Source of the DNA: Azadirachta indica | Lineage: Eukaryota; Streptophyta; Magnoliopsida; Sapindales; Meliaceae | NCBI GenBank assembly: GCA_022749755.1 | Contig: CM040448.1 | Location: 1,546,481-1,610,480 of the forward strand | DNA: 64,000 nucleotides | Direction of reading: 5' to 3' | Shown here: piece after piece, positions 10,157-23,509 of the stretch | How positions within the stretch are numbered: the stretch's first letter is position 1 | How the letters are laid out: every line of letters begins with the position of its first letter | Notes under the pieces: model-generated | Told to the model about the DNA's origin: nothing | What the model saw: the letters and a program-made list of their open reading frames with translations, nothing else | Database searches by the model: none | Translations under genes and position numbers: made by a program

Positions 10157-13100
10157 GTAACTTTACCTCAGCTTTATTCAGTATTAAAAAGAAAGATGGA
10201 GAGATGATTGGGTACAACACATACTATTGTAGTCTATTGCGTGATATAATTACGACAATTTATTATTTTATTTTTAATTTCGATAATTGAAAACCTGAAA
10301 TTTACACTTGACAATTGGCGGGGGAATCAGAGATCAGAACCGTTGACGGCACTGAAATTGGTGCGATAAATTATTAAGTATTAAATTAATTAATATTACA
10401 GGCAGTGATTAAATGAGAGAAAAAATTGATTTGATTTGCGATTTGGATGGGGATAATCAGATATTTAGGTGGTGACATCAGCAATCCAATCATACAGCAG
10501 CTAAGGTTTAATCATCGGACAATGTGTAAATCCGACCGTTGCATTGAAACTCACAACTTCAGGGGAAGAAAATTTATTATTATATTAATTAATTAAATGA
10601 ATTGAAAGATAAGAAAGGAAGAAGAAGACGAAGAAGAAGAAGAAGAACTGTTATTGTACTGTACAATATTAATTTTTTAAAAATTCTTTTAATAAAATTT
10701 ATTCTTTTGGAAATGGGTTGATTGATGATCGATGTAAAAGTGCTTTTCAATGCTTCGTTCAACTTTTAGATTTGACTTGACATTTGAGCACTTCTTTATT
10801 TTTTACTGTGGAAAAGTAAAAAGTGAAAAAAAAAATCTGCAGAAGTACTTGACTCGTTCAATTGAACGCAGATTTCTTTTGGTTACTTTTATTTTCTCAC
10901 TACTAGTTAAAATTTCCCTGCCCTGTTCATTTCATTAGTTTACATTGAATAATTTTTAAAATATAACTAAAAATTTTAAAAATAATTTTAGAACATATTT
11001 AGGTTACAGTTGTTATAAATTGATATAAGGAGATGTTAAGTAGATTAATAGTTAGTAAACATTAGTTGTTAATTAAAAATATACATTTTATTGAACACTT
11101 ATTATTTTATTTTTTTAAAATCAAGTAAAAGTATAATAATTACAAACATATTTTAAGATTTAGGACTTGTTTTATTATCTGGATATCATATTATCTTAAT
11201 TTTCTTCTTTATCTTAATTAAGTTTTTTTTTTTTTATGTTTTAACTGTCTTTTTCAATCACTTTTTGAATTAAGAAAAAAAGTAAAAAATTTTGTTTTTT
11301 GTCCAATTGCTGAAAGTCCAAATATGCTAATTATCCTTACCTAATTAATTTGTTTACATTATTACCCATTTAAAACCTAACACATACCTGACCGACTTAT
11401 ATTTGTTTAATTATACTTTTGTTATTACATTTAAATCTTTTGTTGTTTCGTTTTAATTTAGACATATTTACTTTTCATATAACATCATAAATTATGAAAG
11501 AATATTAACATTAAAATAGCTTTGATTTATGTATATGAGTAAAAATTATCTTTTGTAATTTTTATAACAATTTTATTATTTATTTTATCTTTAAAAACTA
11601 TAACAATAAAAATATAAAAATATTGATCTTCAAACATTTAATGTTTAAGAAAATCAAATAACTTAATACTTATATTCAAATTTCAAATAAAAAATAATTA
11701 TATCATTCAAATTTAGGTATTTAAACCAATTTAAAATTCAAACAAAAGACAAACACCACTTTAATTCATTGAATTTGACAAAATATTTATTTTTTTGACA
11801 TTTTATCGTAAAATCACTATCAAGTTAACTTATAAAATTCAAAATTTTTTAGTTTTACATAAGAAAAAAAAACTATGATTATAATTATTCATCGTATATT
11901 TAACACATTTAAATTTAACATGTATGTATATAATTCTTTAACAATAAATTTTTATTTTGTGGATCTATTTTTTTTTTTTTTGATAGAAAATTATGTATTT
12001 ATGGGTCCCAAAAGAAACAACTAAGTTGTGAGTATGCATTATGAGGTGCTTAAACAACGACATACCACCATACACCACACCTAAGCACTTATTTGCTCAT
12101 TCTTGAGGCACAATATGTCACATTTTTTGACAATTACTTTCATACCATCTTCACTTTTTCATCAATCTTTCTGCTACTATTTCTTCTTTTTTTCTTTTTT
12201 TTATTTTTTTTTTTAAATGTGGTTACTACATAAAATGTTGGTATTATACCATATCACGAAGTTTTAGGCTATGAGAAAATTGACTAGTCAACTCTTGTAA
12301 TTCTTGTATTAATTTTTTTCAATAGCGTGAATTAATAAATTTTTATAAGAATTTTAGGTAGACAAATATTCGACAAAATTGACTAATAATTGCATTATCT
12401 TAATTATTAAATCAAAATTTAAAACACGTGACATAAAATTCTATTAAAATTTTCTTACATATACAAATATATTTACCATCACTTTAGTATATACATATTT
12501 TGAAAATAAAAAAGCTTTGTCCCGTATCAGTAGATAAAATTTTTATTAATACAATATAATTCTATTGAATCACTGAGTCCTTAACTTTGTATTCGAATGA
12601 CAAATATCAGTGCATAAATTTTTATATTATATTAAAGTATGAGTTTAAGAAAATTCTTAGTATTAATAATTAGAGTTAGTCAATATTGGCTAACTTAAAC
12701 AAAACGGAAAATGATGTAAAAATAATTTTAACATAAAAGAGATTATAAATTAATTAAATTTGACGTAGAATCAATGCAAATGTTCTAACCCTTTTGTTGT
12801 TTAATTTGAATGAAAAAAAAAAAAGCAAAAACAATGAAAGCGAAAACATGCAGTCACAGTGCTATAACAGTTCCATCTGACCAAATTATTTGACAATTTT
12901 TTTAAAAAAAAAAATAAAAATGAAAACTTACTATCAATTTGGACTCTCTTTGAAAATGTAGTTAACCACACTTTTGACCTATATTGCCAATTTTCCATCA
13001 TCAAGTAATAGAATTATGAACCAAAACAGAATTCATTCTTTGCTATATAATTTATCTATGGAATATATCTAAACAATTTACAAAATTTAAAGATGGTTGG

Positions 13101-13314
13101 ATATAAATGATCTTTACTGTAAGACAATGTTATTTATATATGTATTTATATATTATGAATTAAAATTTAAATTTTAAAAAGAAAATGGAGGTGACAAATG
13201 GGTGTCATCTCACACTAGAAAAAGAAAGAAGAGAGAAAGTTGTGGAGAAATGACAAGACTCTACACTTTTTCTTCACTTCTTTCCAAAACCACAGTTTAA
13301 TTACTTACATGTCT

Positions 13315-13347
13315 AGGAGGGAAGGAGGGAAGGAGGGAAGGAAGGAA
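13315..13347. repeat. (GGAGGGAA)n purine repeat
   Basis: Four or five imperfect GGGAAGGA units on one strand. Confidence 0.75.
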
Positions 13348-14409
13348 TGCTATGTCACTTCAATTCTATTGGGACAAATAAAAATCTCAATCTAAGTTCG
13401 TCTTCATTAATTTAAAACCAAATTGCTTCAACTCGTGCCCATTTTTAAATTAATTAATCAACTAAAAGTATAAATCAATTGATGTGAAGTTACATGAGTA
13501 AGGAAGGTCACCCAAGCAACATTGAATTATTGTATCAAAATCAAATCTTGTCCGTCTTTTATTGGAAATAATTGAGCAGAATCATTAAAACTCTTTTACC
13601 TTTTTCTAATTTCTTTCTTTTTTTACATTTTTCTTTTTTTTTTTTTTGTAATTAACATCAAGATAAGGTGAATTTGGACATTTTCAAATTGGATTTTGTT
13701 AGGTCTATAGCTTGAACCAGAGATGCATGTTATATGTTTCTTCAAATTTGGTTGTTTTGTGAGCACTAGGCGTATGACTTTTTGAGTGAACCATTTTTTT
13801 TTTTTTTGGTTGCATATTAATGTATATATAGTGTTGCTTAACACATCAATCTACATTATATAACAGTTACAATTTCATAATTATTGAAAATTCTATTACA
13901 TTTTTTTTAAAATTATTTTGTTTCATATTCTGCATTAATATATATTTTTATACACCAACCGCTATCTATAGACTATATAATTCATGAGATCAATAGTAAA
14001 TTTTAAACGATATGAGGTTTGAACATTTTCATTTCAACCGAATCATATGTAAAAATTACGTAATAAAAATCTCTTTAATAAAAAGAAATATATTAATTTC
14101 AATGATTAATTGGTGAGGATAATAAACATAAATAAATAAATAAATGAGTTGTTGACCCATGGTTAATGTTAATTATACCAATGATAAAGATAGATAATGA
14201 TAAAAGTTAGTTAGCTAGCTATATAGGGTTTTACTTTTTATCTCAAAACTTTTCCCTTCCATAAACAGATTTATGAATCTTAGTTAATTTCTATATGCCA
14301 TGTATTGACCGCAAACCCCTAGATTCTCAATTATTTTCTTACTTTAATTTTTTGCTTGGTTCTTGAATTAAATCTTGGTTCTATAATTTTTGCAAATGTG
14401 ATCATGATA

Positions 14410-14459
<50 letters not shown>
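14410..14459. repeat. (TA)n(GA)n compound microsatellite
   Basis: About 12 TA units run directly into about 12 GA units. A separate (GA)n run of similar length is at 14773-14801. Confidence 0.9.
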
Positions 14460-14769
14460 GATAGGTGTTTGAAACTTGATTTATGGAGTGGGACAATTGT
14501 GAGAGGGGATATTTATTTAATTATAATAAATATTTGTTCCCCTTAAATGAAATTATAGGAGTGATGGTCAAGGCAACAACCAGCACAGCTTTAGTGCAAT
14601 AATGGCATGTTTTTATTTTCTCTAAGGTGATATATATGACCTACAACTGTAACTACAACTACAAAGGCTAATTGGGGATCCAAATAGGCCAAATGGGATT
14701 TTCAATTTTGTTTGTGGAAGTCCTTTTAGTGGAACAAGAAGTGCTTTTATCTCATGGGAGCAGTCTGGC

Positions 14770-14803
<34 letters not shown>

Positions 14804-16086
14804 AAAGAGAGTTTCCAATGGGAAAGATAAGGTTCTCTAGCTAGCTAATGTAATGCACCATCATTTGAATCAAACCCAAAAACTAAATGAATAATAATAA
14901 ATAAATAAATAAATCACTTCTGATCTCTCAAACTCATGAATCTAATCTTATATATAATATAAGGAATTTATTGAAAATTTTGTTTTGCAATTTGATAAGA
15001 TTCAATAATTCTATCATTTATTACAACATACATAAATATATCTGTCTTATCTAGATATATCCTCTCTATCCTCCCTCCTTGACCTAAATATTAATTAGGT
15101 CAAATGGGTTTTTCTTTTTCAAAGCTAGTGCAACAGTAAAGAAACCAAAAACACTGTTTTATGCAACAGATTGCAGTAAGATTAAGCAACTGGCTGTAAA
15201 CCACTTAAGCAAGAAAGAAACAGCATGCAACAGTCGCGTCGCAGCAGTGTTTATCTAATTATTTTGCGACATAATTTCAACTCATATATATATATATATG
15301 TGGAGATTAAACAAGAGGACGAGCGTATTTGCAGGGCAATTATTTTGCTTAAAGCCAATGCTTTGCGAGCCATGCTCTCTTACTTTGAAAGCAAATTTTC
15401 AGCATGAAAGCTGAATAAACTTTAATTGAAGATTTAGCTTCAGGCCACTATTATTTCCATGGAAAATTACCCTTAGTACGCAAAGTCACACCCCTTGCCT
15501 ACGTAACATTTTATTAGCGTCTCACTTATTAATAGATATATCACTATCAGCTTACAGAACTGGATCAGTAATGGAATTTCAACTACTGGGCTCAAATTAG
15601 AGTCATAATATGCTACTACTGCATGCTGCAATTTTTGCTCTTATTTGATTGCCATTATGGTGTAACACACTTGCATAACCTTCAGAATTACATATTCTTA
15701 ATTGTAAGATATATATATATGATAATTAGGTCGACTTTGAACAAGTTTACAGCTTTTTTGCAGGCTTGAAAATGTTTAGAGAAGCCAGCCTGGACCAATA
15801 GCATGCAGCTCTTTTGGGAACTTGGGTCCAGGGTAAACTCTCTCTTTTTGACCCTGGAAAAAACTGGGGCCAAAACGGAAATTTCGGATGGAACTGTTCC
15901 ATGCATGGACCCCAGCCACTGTCAAAGCAGCATGGCTTCAGCGTTGAAGGAAATTGTAAAATTGGATAAAAAAACAGGAAAATCAAACTGAGTTAACAAG
16001 TCCTATGTTTGCTTGGTGGGAAAAATTGAAAGAGAAAAGGAAAAAGGTCGGAGTAGGACTGAATGAAAGAAGTTAGAGATGATGAT

Positions 16087-16087
16087 G

Positions 16088-16122
<35 letters not shown>
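16087..16122. repeat. (AAT)n microsatellite, about 12 units
   Basis: A perfect trinucleotide run of ATA/AAT following GATGATGAT. Confidence 0.9.
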
Positions 16123-16123
<1 letters not shown>

Positions 16124-19100
16124 GCATTCTGACAAATCTACCTAATGGACCTGCAAAAAATTGTACAGTTAATAAATTTTGTGTGGAAGAGAGAAACAAA
16201 ATGATTAGGATTTTGTAGGAGAAATAGCTATAACATCTGCTGAGTGGACCCTGATGCTTCAATGGAAAGAAATGTTTACTTAAAATTAATCTTTTTTTTT
16301 TTAAAAAAATAAAAAGAAAAGAAAATTCAAGAAGGAGGAGGGAAAATGAAATGTCATAAACCAGAAACACAATTAATTATACAGCTCGCAAAAGTCTGTA
16401 AGCAAATGAAAATGACGATGATGATGATGAATTGTATATATGTAAATTGTATGATGATCAGCTAGCTAGCTAGTTGGGTAGGGTTTTTTGCTTGGAAGAA
16501 GTTTAGACAATGAATCTGATTATTTGTTTTGTCTGTATGTAATGGCTTAACCACCTTAATAATTGACTGTTGTATGGTACTCTACCCATGTGGTGGGTAA
16601 TCTTCATCTTTTGAAACACTAAATTAATTCCTTTTAAACAAACTAACAAACTACTTTGTATTTTAAATTTCAGATGTATGCATATATTCAGTACACGTGG
16701 TAAAATTCAAAGTTGAAGTTAAATGCATATGTTGTACTTATAATTAATTAACTAGTTGAACACTATTATTCATGGTCAATATTTTTTTTTATTAACAAAC
16801 AAGTATTTCTTATTTTTTTCCATTTTATAGATTTGTTCAAGGAAAAAAAAAAATAGATAGATTAACAAATCATACTTGTATGGCCAAAAAAGCAATAAAA
16901 TGAGTATTTAAAAAAATTAAAATTAAAAAAAAAAAAAAAAAGAAATGTCGCAACCAACCCATGTTGGAGATTTCTTAACACTTATGTCAGATACAGACCG
17001 TCTGTTATGTGGGGTACAGTAATGAGACATAAAAGCATTAACCTTTAAATCATATTATTAAAGAAAGAAACTAATCTTATATATAGCTTAAAAAGCTTGT
17101 ACACAAAAGCATCTCATACCATCCATCATCATATAATTCTTGACCATAAATAAATTAAATAATCAACCTCTAAATTATTTACTTCTTTATCTCATTCAAA
17201 TACGAAGGAATTGTATTATATTACAAATTCTACGTTAATTAATTTTGTAATCCTTTGGTTTCCTGCAAAACCCAAATGGTCTGAGAGTTGAAACAACTTT
17301 ATTCTATGAAAAGCTTTATCAAAGTCATTGATGAACTAAAATGGGCCGTAATTTAACTTCGACCTTCTATGTTCAGACATGAGCCCATCTATAACTTTTT
17401 ATGGCCCTTTTTAGACTTATTGGGCTTAAGTCCAATTACACGTTATCCTGCGAAGCACGTAGTCCTCCCTCAATTCTTTTTTGTCATATTCATATAATAT
17501 TGTTTATGGACATTATTGGTAATAAAGAACGAAAAAGAGGAAAAAAAAAGAAAAAAGTGGGGTGATGATAATAATAAAAGTAAAGGGATATATTTTAGGG
17601 CAAGAGAATGATGATCTGTGGTTCCCCATGTGGCCTCACATGGAAGAACATGAATTATGCTTCCTACTGATGTACCTTTAGTCCTTTTATACGTGCTCCT
17701 CCTGCTGCTGCTGTTGTACCGTGCATTTTACGATTCAACCACCACTCCACCTATCATTTACTTTTCTATTTTCTACTTTTTAGGGACAACCAATTTTGCA
17801 TTTGCTCTCTCTCTCTCTTTATATATGTACAATTGATATATTCATAAGTGTTTTTTCAAAGTTAATGTATCATATTGGTATTTTTATCACTTTTGTAGAT
17901 AAAATTTGGTTCAATTAGTAAAATTTTTTTATGTTGACTTATTAGTAAATTTAAAGGTTAAAAGTTACGTAAATATGTAAACCTCTAAATAATTATATTA
18001 AGTTTTAATTCACTCAGTCAAATATAAGATTAATGCTAAATAAATTTGTAACATGAATTAAATCTAAATGTAAATAAAAAACGGATCACAAATGAGCTTA
18101 ATTACCACATAGACCAAGTTTAAATGGATATAATATTCAACTCTAACATCTTTCACTTTCATGTTTATGAACTAATGTTACATTCTTTTCAAAATATTGA
18201 AACTAATAGTGTTTTAAAGAGTAATTGTAACAAAACACTAATGCATACAATACAAAGAAGAGCAATTGAAATTGATAGATGCAATGTTGGTAGTTTGCCT
18301 TCGGTTGGCGTGTGATGTGGGTTAATAATAACGAGACATGCATGCAGTCTCCAATTCTCTCTTTCTACCCCCATTAATTTTAATTATGTGCAAAAATACA
18401 AGGAGATTTATTCACACTACAAATCCAACTTGGTATCGAGAAAATAATTAAACATACAACATTTTGGTTACATTTTCCTTCAAGTTAAATTTCATTTTAT
18501 CTATTTTTTTTTTTTTAAAAAAAATTATTTTAATAATTGCTAATTATATACCTTATTACTTTAAGAGAAACCCCAAACCTAAATCGAAATGGAACTCTAA
18601 TTCATTGAGCACTTATTTTTAGTTGCAAAAAAGAAGTAGAAAAGTTAAAGCTAAGATTAGAGAAGATAAAGATTATTAAAGTTAAAAAGATGAATAAAGT
18701 AGCACTCAATCTAACGATTCCTTCATTTTCAATCGATTAGTAAATTTTTAGGTCAGTAAAAGTTAATAATTATTTGACCGAAACAAAATCAAAATTACTA
18801 AATAAGAGGCGTAACACTAGTGTATAAAATCTAACAACCCATCAACTATATTATATATATATATATATATAAATACATAATTAAAATAACAATTTTATGT
18901 CAGAACTTTTAGATTTGCATTAGAAGTTTTAAGTTTTATGCTAGAATTTTAAAATTTTATATTGATGACTGTGAAGTTATATCCGAAATATTTTAAACAA
19001 ATTCATTATCTATTTTTATGTTAATCAATATTTTGATTTTTTAAATCAAACATTAAAAAATCGTCCAAAAAATATAGAAGTTTTACTATGTATACTATAA

Positions 19101-19755
19101 ATATTACATTTAAACTGTAAGAACTTTTATAATTCTCGTCTCTTTAAACTTTTCTTCAATTTGACGGTAGGAATGACTCAAATACTGTATTATAACAAAT
19201 TTATCGTAAATTTTCTATAAAAGGATTAAAAAAAAAATGAAGAATAACGATGTTAAAGAATTGACTTCAGTATCAAAATCAATCCCTTGATTTTCGAGAT
19301 CTAATAACATTAAAACTCCATCGAACAAGGATTAAATTCAACGAAAATAACTGCAAAAATATAGGTGAAAGCATTGAATAGCCCATCTAAACCCAAAATT
19401 CATTTAAAGTAAAAAAAAGGTCGAAGTGATGGGCAATTCAATGCATGCCGTACTACTAAAAGACAGTGAGCTAGACTGGGAGCAAAGTTTACAGCGCACG
19501 GTGCGCACTTTTGTCAAAGCAGCGCAGCTTTTGTCACGTGCATTGCTCAGCACAAGCACATGGGAACAGACAAAAGTTTTTACTTTTTTATTAGAAAAGC
19601 CAGATATTTTATCCTTTTTTAATTAATAATTATTTGTTTATTTTTATTTTTACAGTTTTTTTCACTTCTCTGCCTGCGCGGGCCCGTTATCCTTAACCCG
19701 CTTTAACTAACTCTCTCCAGTCTTCACTGCACCGTCCAATTTTCAATCTACTAAA

Positions 19756-19758
<3 letters not shown>

Positions 19759-19801
<43 letters not shown>
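19759..19801. repeat. 43-base poly-T tract
   Basis: The longest homopolymer in the window, set between less AT-rich flanks (CTGCGCGGGCCCG on the left, ACGCCTTACGCAAACACTG on the right). It could be the poly-A tail of a retroposed sequence on the minus strand, but I recognise no RNA polymerase III boxes or gene next to it. Confidence 0.85.
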
Positions 19802-19803
<2 letters not shown>

Positions 19804-21142
19804 GCCTTACGCAAACACTGCCTTACTCGCCATAGATCACCGTCTTGAGCCGCAAATCCATTCCCATTCCACCACTAAGTTATCATATAATTATTGATCT
19901 ACTTCTTTTTTTATTTTGGATTTTTTTTAATTATTAAATTTTATTTAAAAAATTATTATATTTCGATCTAAGATGTACTTCGTACGATTTGGAAAATAAT
20001 TTTAATATAAAACCAGAAAAGAATAGTAAGTAGTAACATGTTTCTATTAATGACACGATATCTTAAATATTACTCAATTAATCTAGCATAAATAAATAAT
20101 TTTAATCGGATTTAAATCAAAAAATGATTTAATTCACAACATTATTCAAATTATAGTAACAATATTATCATATAACAAATATTATAAATTAATTAAATAT
20201 ATATATATCAATATACCTCGTGATTAGATAAATAAAAAGTCACATTTATAACTTTATAATTATTTGTCTCGTATCGAAACATTTTAATTTTGGGATATTT
20301 CATTTTCATGATAAGATTGCATTCAGTTTCTTTCACACTACCACTCAATAATAATCCGCTAAGATCTATTATTAGTTCATGTTTATTCTTTATCTTAATT
20401 ACAAAATCAAAAATTTGTTTGTTTGTTTGTTCTCCGATTTGTGTCCAATGAAATTGTTTATGAATAGCAACCACATGTAATGCTTATGGACAATAATTGA
20501 GGTACCATTTGATCTCATGTGGTAGTTGTTTTTGGATCTTTATTCATTTTTTTTGTTTTATAATATTAATCTTGGTAATGTAAAGGGAAGAGACCATAAG
20601 CTTTGCACATGAGAAAAATGAAACGTTGCAAATTGCTATTTTTTTTTATATCAATTAAAAAACAACTAGGAAGATCGAATATGATGAATAAAAATTGACC
20701 GCAACATTTAATCAAGAGCTAAAACAAGTGGACCCTTCCATCCAGATGCATTTAATTGGGTTAACACAAAGAACATAGTATAAAAAATGTCAAGTGGAAA
20801 GTATAATGATTGTTATTATTTTTTAAAATCTCACCTCGCGCGTATTCCAAGAGATTAACTTTCTTTTTTGGGAATAATAACCAAAGAAAGGTGATAACAT
20901 TTGATTTTACTTGTTTATACACACTAAAACTTGAATGAAATTTAAGGATAAATGGTAAATAGGTGATAAAATGGAATATGGATTTTTGTTTTGAATCTCT
21001 TTCTCACACTGCCCTAGAAAAACACAAGTGAAAGAAACCAGCCTACAACTGAAAGACATCTGGCTACAATCAACTGCCAATGTGAAATCTGTCAGTAGCA
21101 ATGTCATTCAGATTGTATAAGCAAGCACATACAACACTTTCT

Positions 21143-21152
21143 TATTTAAATA
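21143..21152 (+). promoter_or_regulatory. Possible TATA element of the GASA gene
   Basis: TATTTAAATA lies about 170 bases before the GASA start codon, followed by CT-rich leader sequence and a GTTT run at 21288-21302. Position fits a TATA box; the sequence is not the strict consensus. Confidence 0.35.
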
Positions 21153-21318
21153 CAATTTTCCTCTTATTATTTATACCCAACACCAAAGAACTACCCTCAC
21201 TCAAACAAACCCCTCTCTCATCTTTCATAACATCTGAAGCGCTCGTTGTTTCTGTACGGTTTCTTGTCTAATTTCATAGGGGTTTTTTTGTTTGTTTGTT
21301 TGTAGCAAGTTTTAAGCT

Positions 21319-22134
21319 ATGGCTAAATCTGTTGCCATCTTCTTCCTGGTTCTCTTTGCTATCTCCATGCTTCAGACCATGGTAAAATGCTCGGACCCTT
21401 TTCATTTTCAACTCCAATATGCCATTTTCAGAGCTTGCAATGACTCGATTTTCTGTTTATTTTCCTTAATGCAGGTTATGGCTGGACAGGGGCAGGGAGG
21501 TCAGCATTATGATCCGGTAATCTTGCTTCCTTTTGTGCAATGTTCTGAAATTTGTAGCAAAATGTTTCGATTTTGTAAGCTTTTGGGTCTTGCATTTGCA
21601 AGAAGCTGATGAATTTGTCGATGGTTCTGTGATTTCAGAGACGCTATGGACCTGGGAGTGTCAGGAGTTTCCGTAAGTTCCCCAACATTTTTTCACATTT
21701 TTCTTTGTAGAAAATGAAGCATATGTTTGAGTTTTGAGGAAACATGAACAACCCATTTTCAGGAAATATTTTTTTAAAAAACAGCTATATCTATGGAAAA
21801 TTTACGATTGAAAGTTGCAAGGCTGCTTTTAAACCCAATGTACAAACTAGAAACAGTCCAAATAGCTTTTGACTGTGGTCAAAAGCTAGAAGCCGAAAGA
21901 ATCAAAGATGATTAAATATCTGACTTGAGATTTTGTCGATTGAATTGACCAGAATGCCCATCAAGATGTGATAAGAGATGCAGCGAGACTCAATACCGTA
22001 AGCCTTGCCTGTTCTTCTGTCAGAAATGCTGCAGAAAGTGTCTCTGTGTTCCTCCTGGTTTCTATGGCAACAAAGCAGTGTGCCCTTGCTACAACAACTG
22101 GAAGACCAAGGAAGGAGGCCCAAAATGCCCTTGA
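21319..22134 (+). CDS. GASA/snakin cysteine-rich secreted peptide, GASA4-like
   Basis: Exons 21319-21381, 21475-21516, 21639-21672 and 21953-22134, all with GT-AG introns, join to 321 bases (106 aa). The first 22-24 residues (MAKSVAIFFLVLF...LQTMVMA) form a signal peptide. A short variable linker (GQGQGGQHYDPRRYGPGS) precedes the C-terminal GASA domain, where twelve cysteines have the family spacing, including CQKCCRKCLCVPPG and the closing GGPKCP. GASA peptides are exported, disulfide-bonded and usually gibberellin- or stress-responsive; some are antimicrobial (snakins). The start has a strong context (AGCTATGGC). The N-terminus and intron after LQTM match Arabidopsis GASA4 best from memory. 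Retaining intron 1 would give a frame without the cysteine domain. Confidence 0.92.
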
Positions 22135-23509
22135 ACTCTTCATTTTCCCTTCCTTTTTATCACCAATTTTATGTTCCCTTTCATGTATTCCTACAAATGA
22201 AACGATCGAGTCTGTGTTTGTCAGTCACTCCTTGAGGTTTAGTTTCCTCTAAATGAGAGTGGCTAAATCTATCATATTATCAATGAAGTTTTCCTATGTT
22301 TCTATTAAGCAAAGTGTTCATAATATTTGCACTTCTGTGGATGAATGGAATTGGAAAGCAGTGAACTTTCTATCATAAATTTGCAGCTTTGAATAGACAA
22401 ATGAAGCATAAGCTTTTGTTTCTGCAAAATCCTGGATGTGCCCGAAACTTAAGGGTGCATGCCAAGGGAAACACGATGCCATGCTTGATGATAATGAATG
22501 CACATAGAAATATGGGCTACTCATTCTGCATTTTTCGTTTTGGGTGCCATCAAGGAGGCAGAGTGGGGGTAAAATAAGAAGGAAAGGTCAAACTTTTATC
22601 ACTTCGAGCTTTAAATTTGGGAGCAAAGTTCAGAGCTATAAATTAATGAAATTTGACCAGTCTGCCCTCATTGGGATTGTCTCATCGATCTTTGCAATGC
22701 GTTGGCCTTTTCAAATAATGTCTGGGTTTGGATTTCGGATTTCTGTTGCCATTTTAAGACACGTGACAACAGAACACCACGATCAATGGGGGTCCCGGGC
22801 CATATTCAAACCATACATTCTCAGCGGCCCACAAATAATTCTATCAAAGTTTTGACCGAGGTCGGATTAGACCCATTTGATTTTGACTATTTTCGCTCCG
22901 ATTTTGGGTCCACTTTTAATTTTGATGGGTAAAAAACGTGCATTCTCAAGTTGACTGATCCTATAATAATCGCTAAACACCAAAGACGTAAATATAAAAC
23001 GAGTAATTCTCGTTAAAATTTGATGTTCACTGACTGTTAAATTTTCAATGAAGGTTTTTGAGCTGGTTTTATTAAAATTGAATTTCACAAAATAAACCAA
23101 TTTGTTTATATTGAAAGGCGGAAACTTACTCAGATAAACAAAACGACATTGTTACATCATGTTAATATATTAGTTACCAAATCAATAAATGGTATAAGCT
23201 AAAACAAAAAAATTTAAACACCCAAAACATTCACAATAACATTTATTAGATAGACAAATATGCACATACAATAAGCTGCTTCACCAGCTTATAAAAGTCT
23301 AGACAAGATGGAAACAATATGGAATTTAGAAAAGAACAAGTCCCAAACAGTAAGAAAGAAACTACATGTACGACATATACAAATACAAGAACATATACTT
23401 AAAAACAGTTGCCCAATGTATACTTTTCCTGCCCCCCGAAATTTATTTAATGTTTGCAGATTAATTGCATTTAATTTGGGGTTTGGTATATTAGTTGACT
23501 GACGGATAT
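22135..23509. other. Intergenic region between the convergent GASA and RING-CH genes
   Basis: Holds the 3' ends of both genes. Short open frames at 22389-22577 and 22544-22932 show no recognised motif. The stretch 22660-22930 is less AT-rich and includes a GTCCCGGGCC block of unknown meaning. Confidence 0.6.

Larger units (their letters stand above)
8831..21318. other. Gene-free stretch of about 12.5 kb
   Basis: No family-level coding match was seen on either strand. The first 1.5 kb is the likely ZHD promoter (motif clusters listed separately). The rest is AT-rich with (TA)n/(GA)n, (AAT)n and poly-T tracts. A few less AT-rich islands stand out: 15720-15960, 17340-17460 and 19430-19880, with GGCCC motifs or small inverted repeats. 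The last 200 bases before 21319 are the GASA promoter and leader. A small non-coding RNA gene cannot be excluded by reading alone. Confidence 0.6.

Noticed and set aside
15803..15991. MicroRNA precursor around the TCCAGGGT/ACCCTGGA stem
   Set aside because: The paired stem is only 8 bases and does not extend to the 18 or more pairs of a plant precursor, and no known microRNA sequence is present.
19426..19626. Open frame of 66 codons in the GC-richer block
   Set aside because: No motif or signal peptide, and the frame ends in AT-rich sequence; kept only as part of a block-level finding.
22389..22577. Open frame after the GASA gene, considered as a second cysteine-rich peptide
   Set aside because: It has only a few cysteines, no signal peptide and no GASA spacing.
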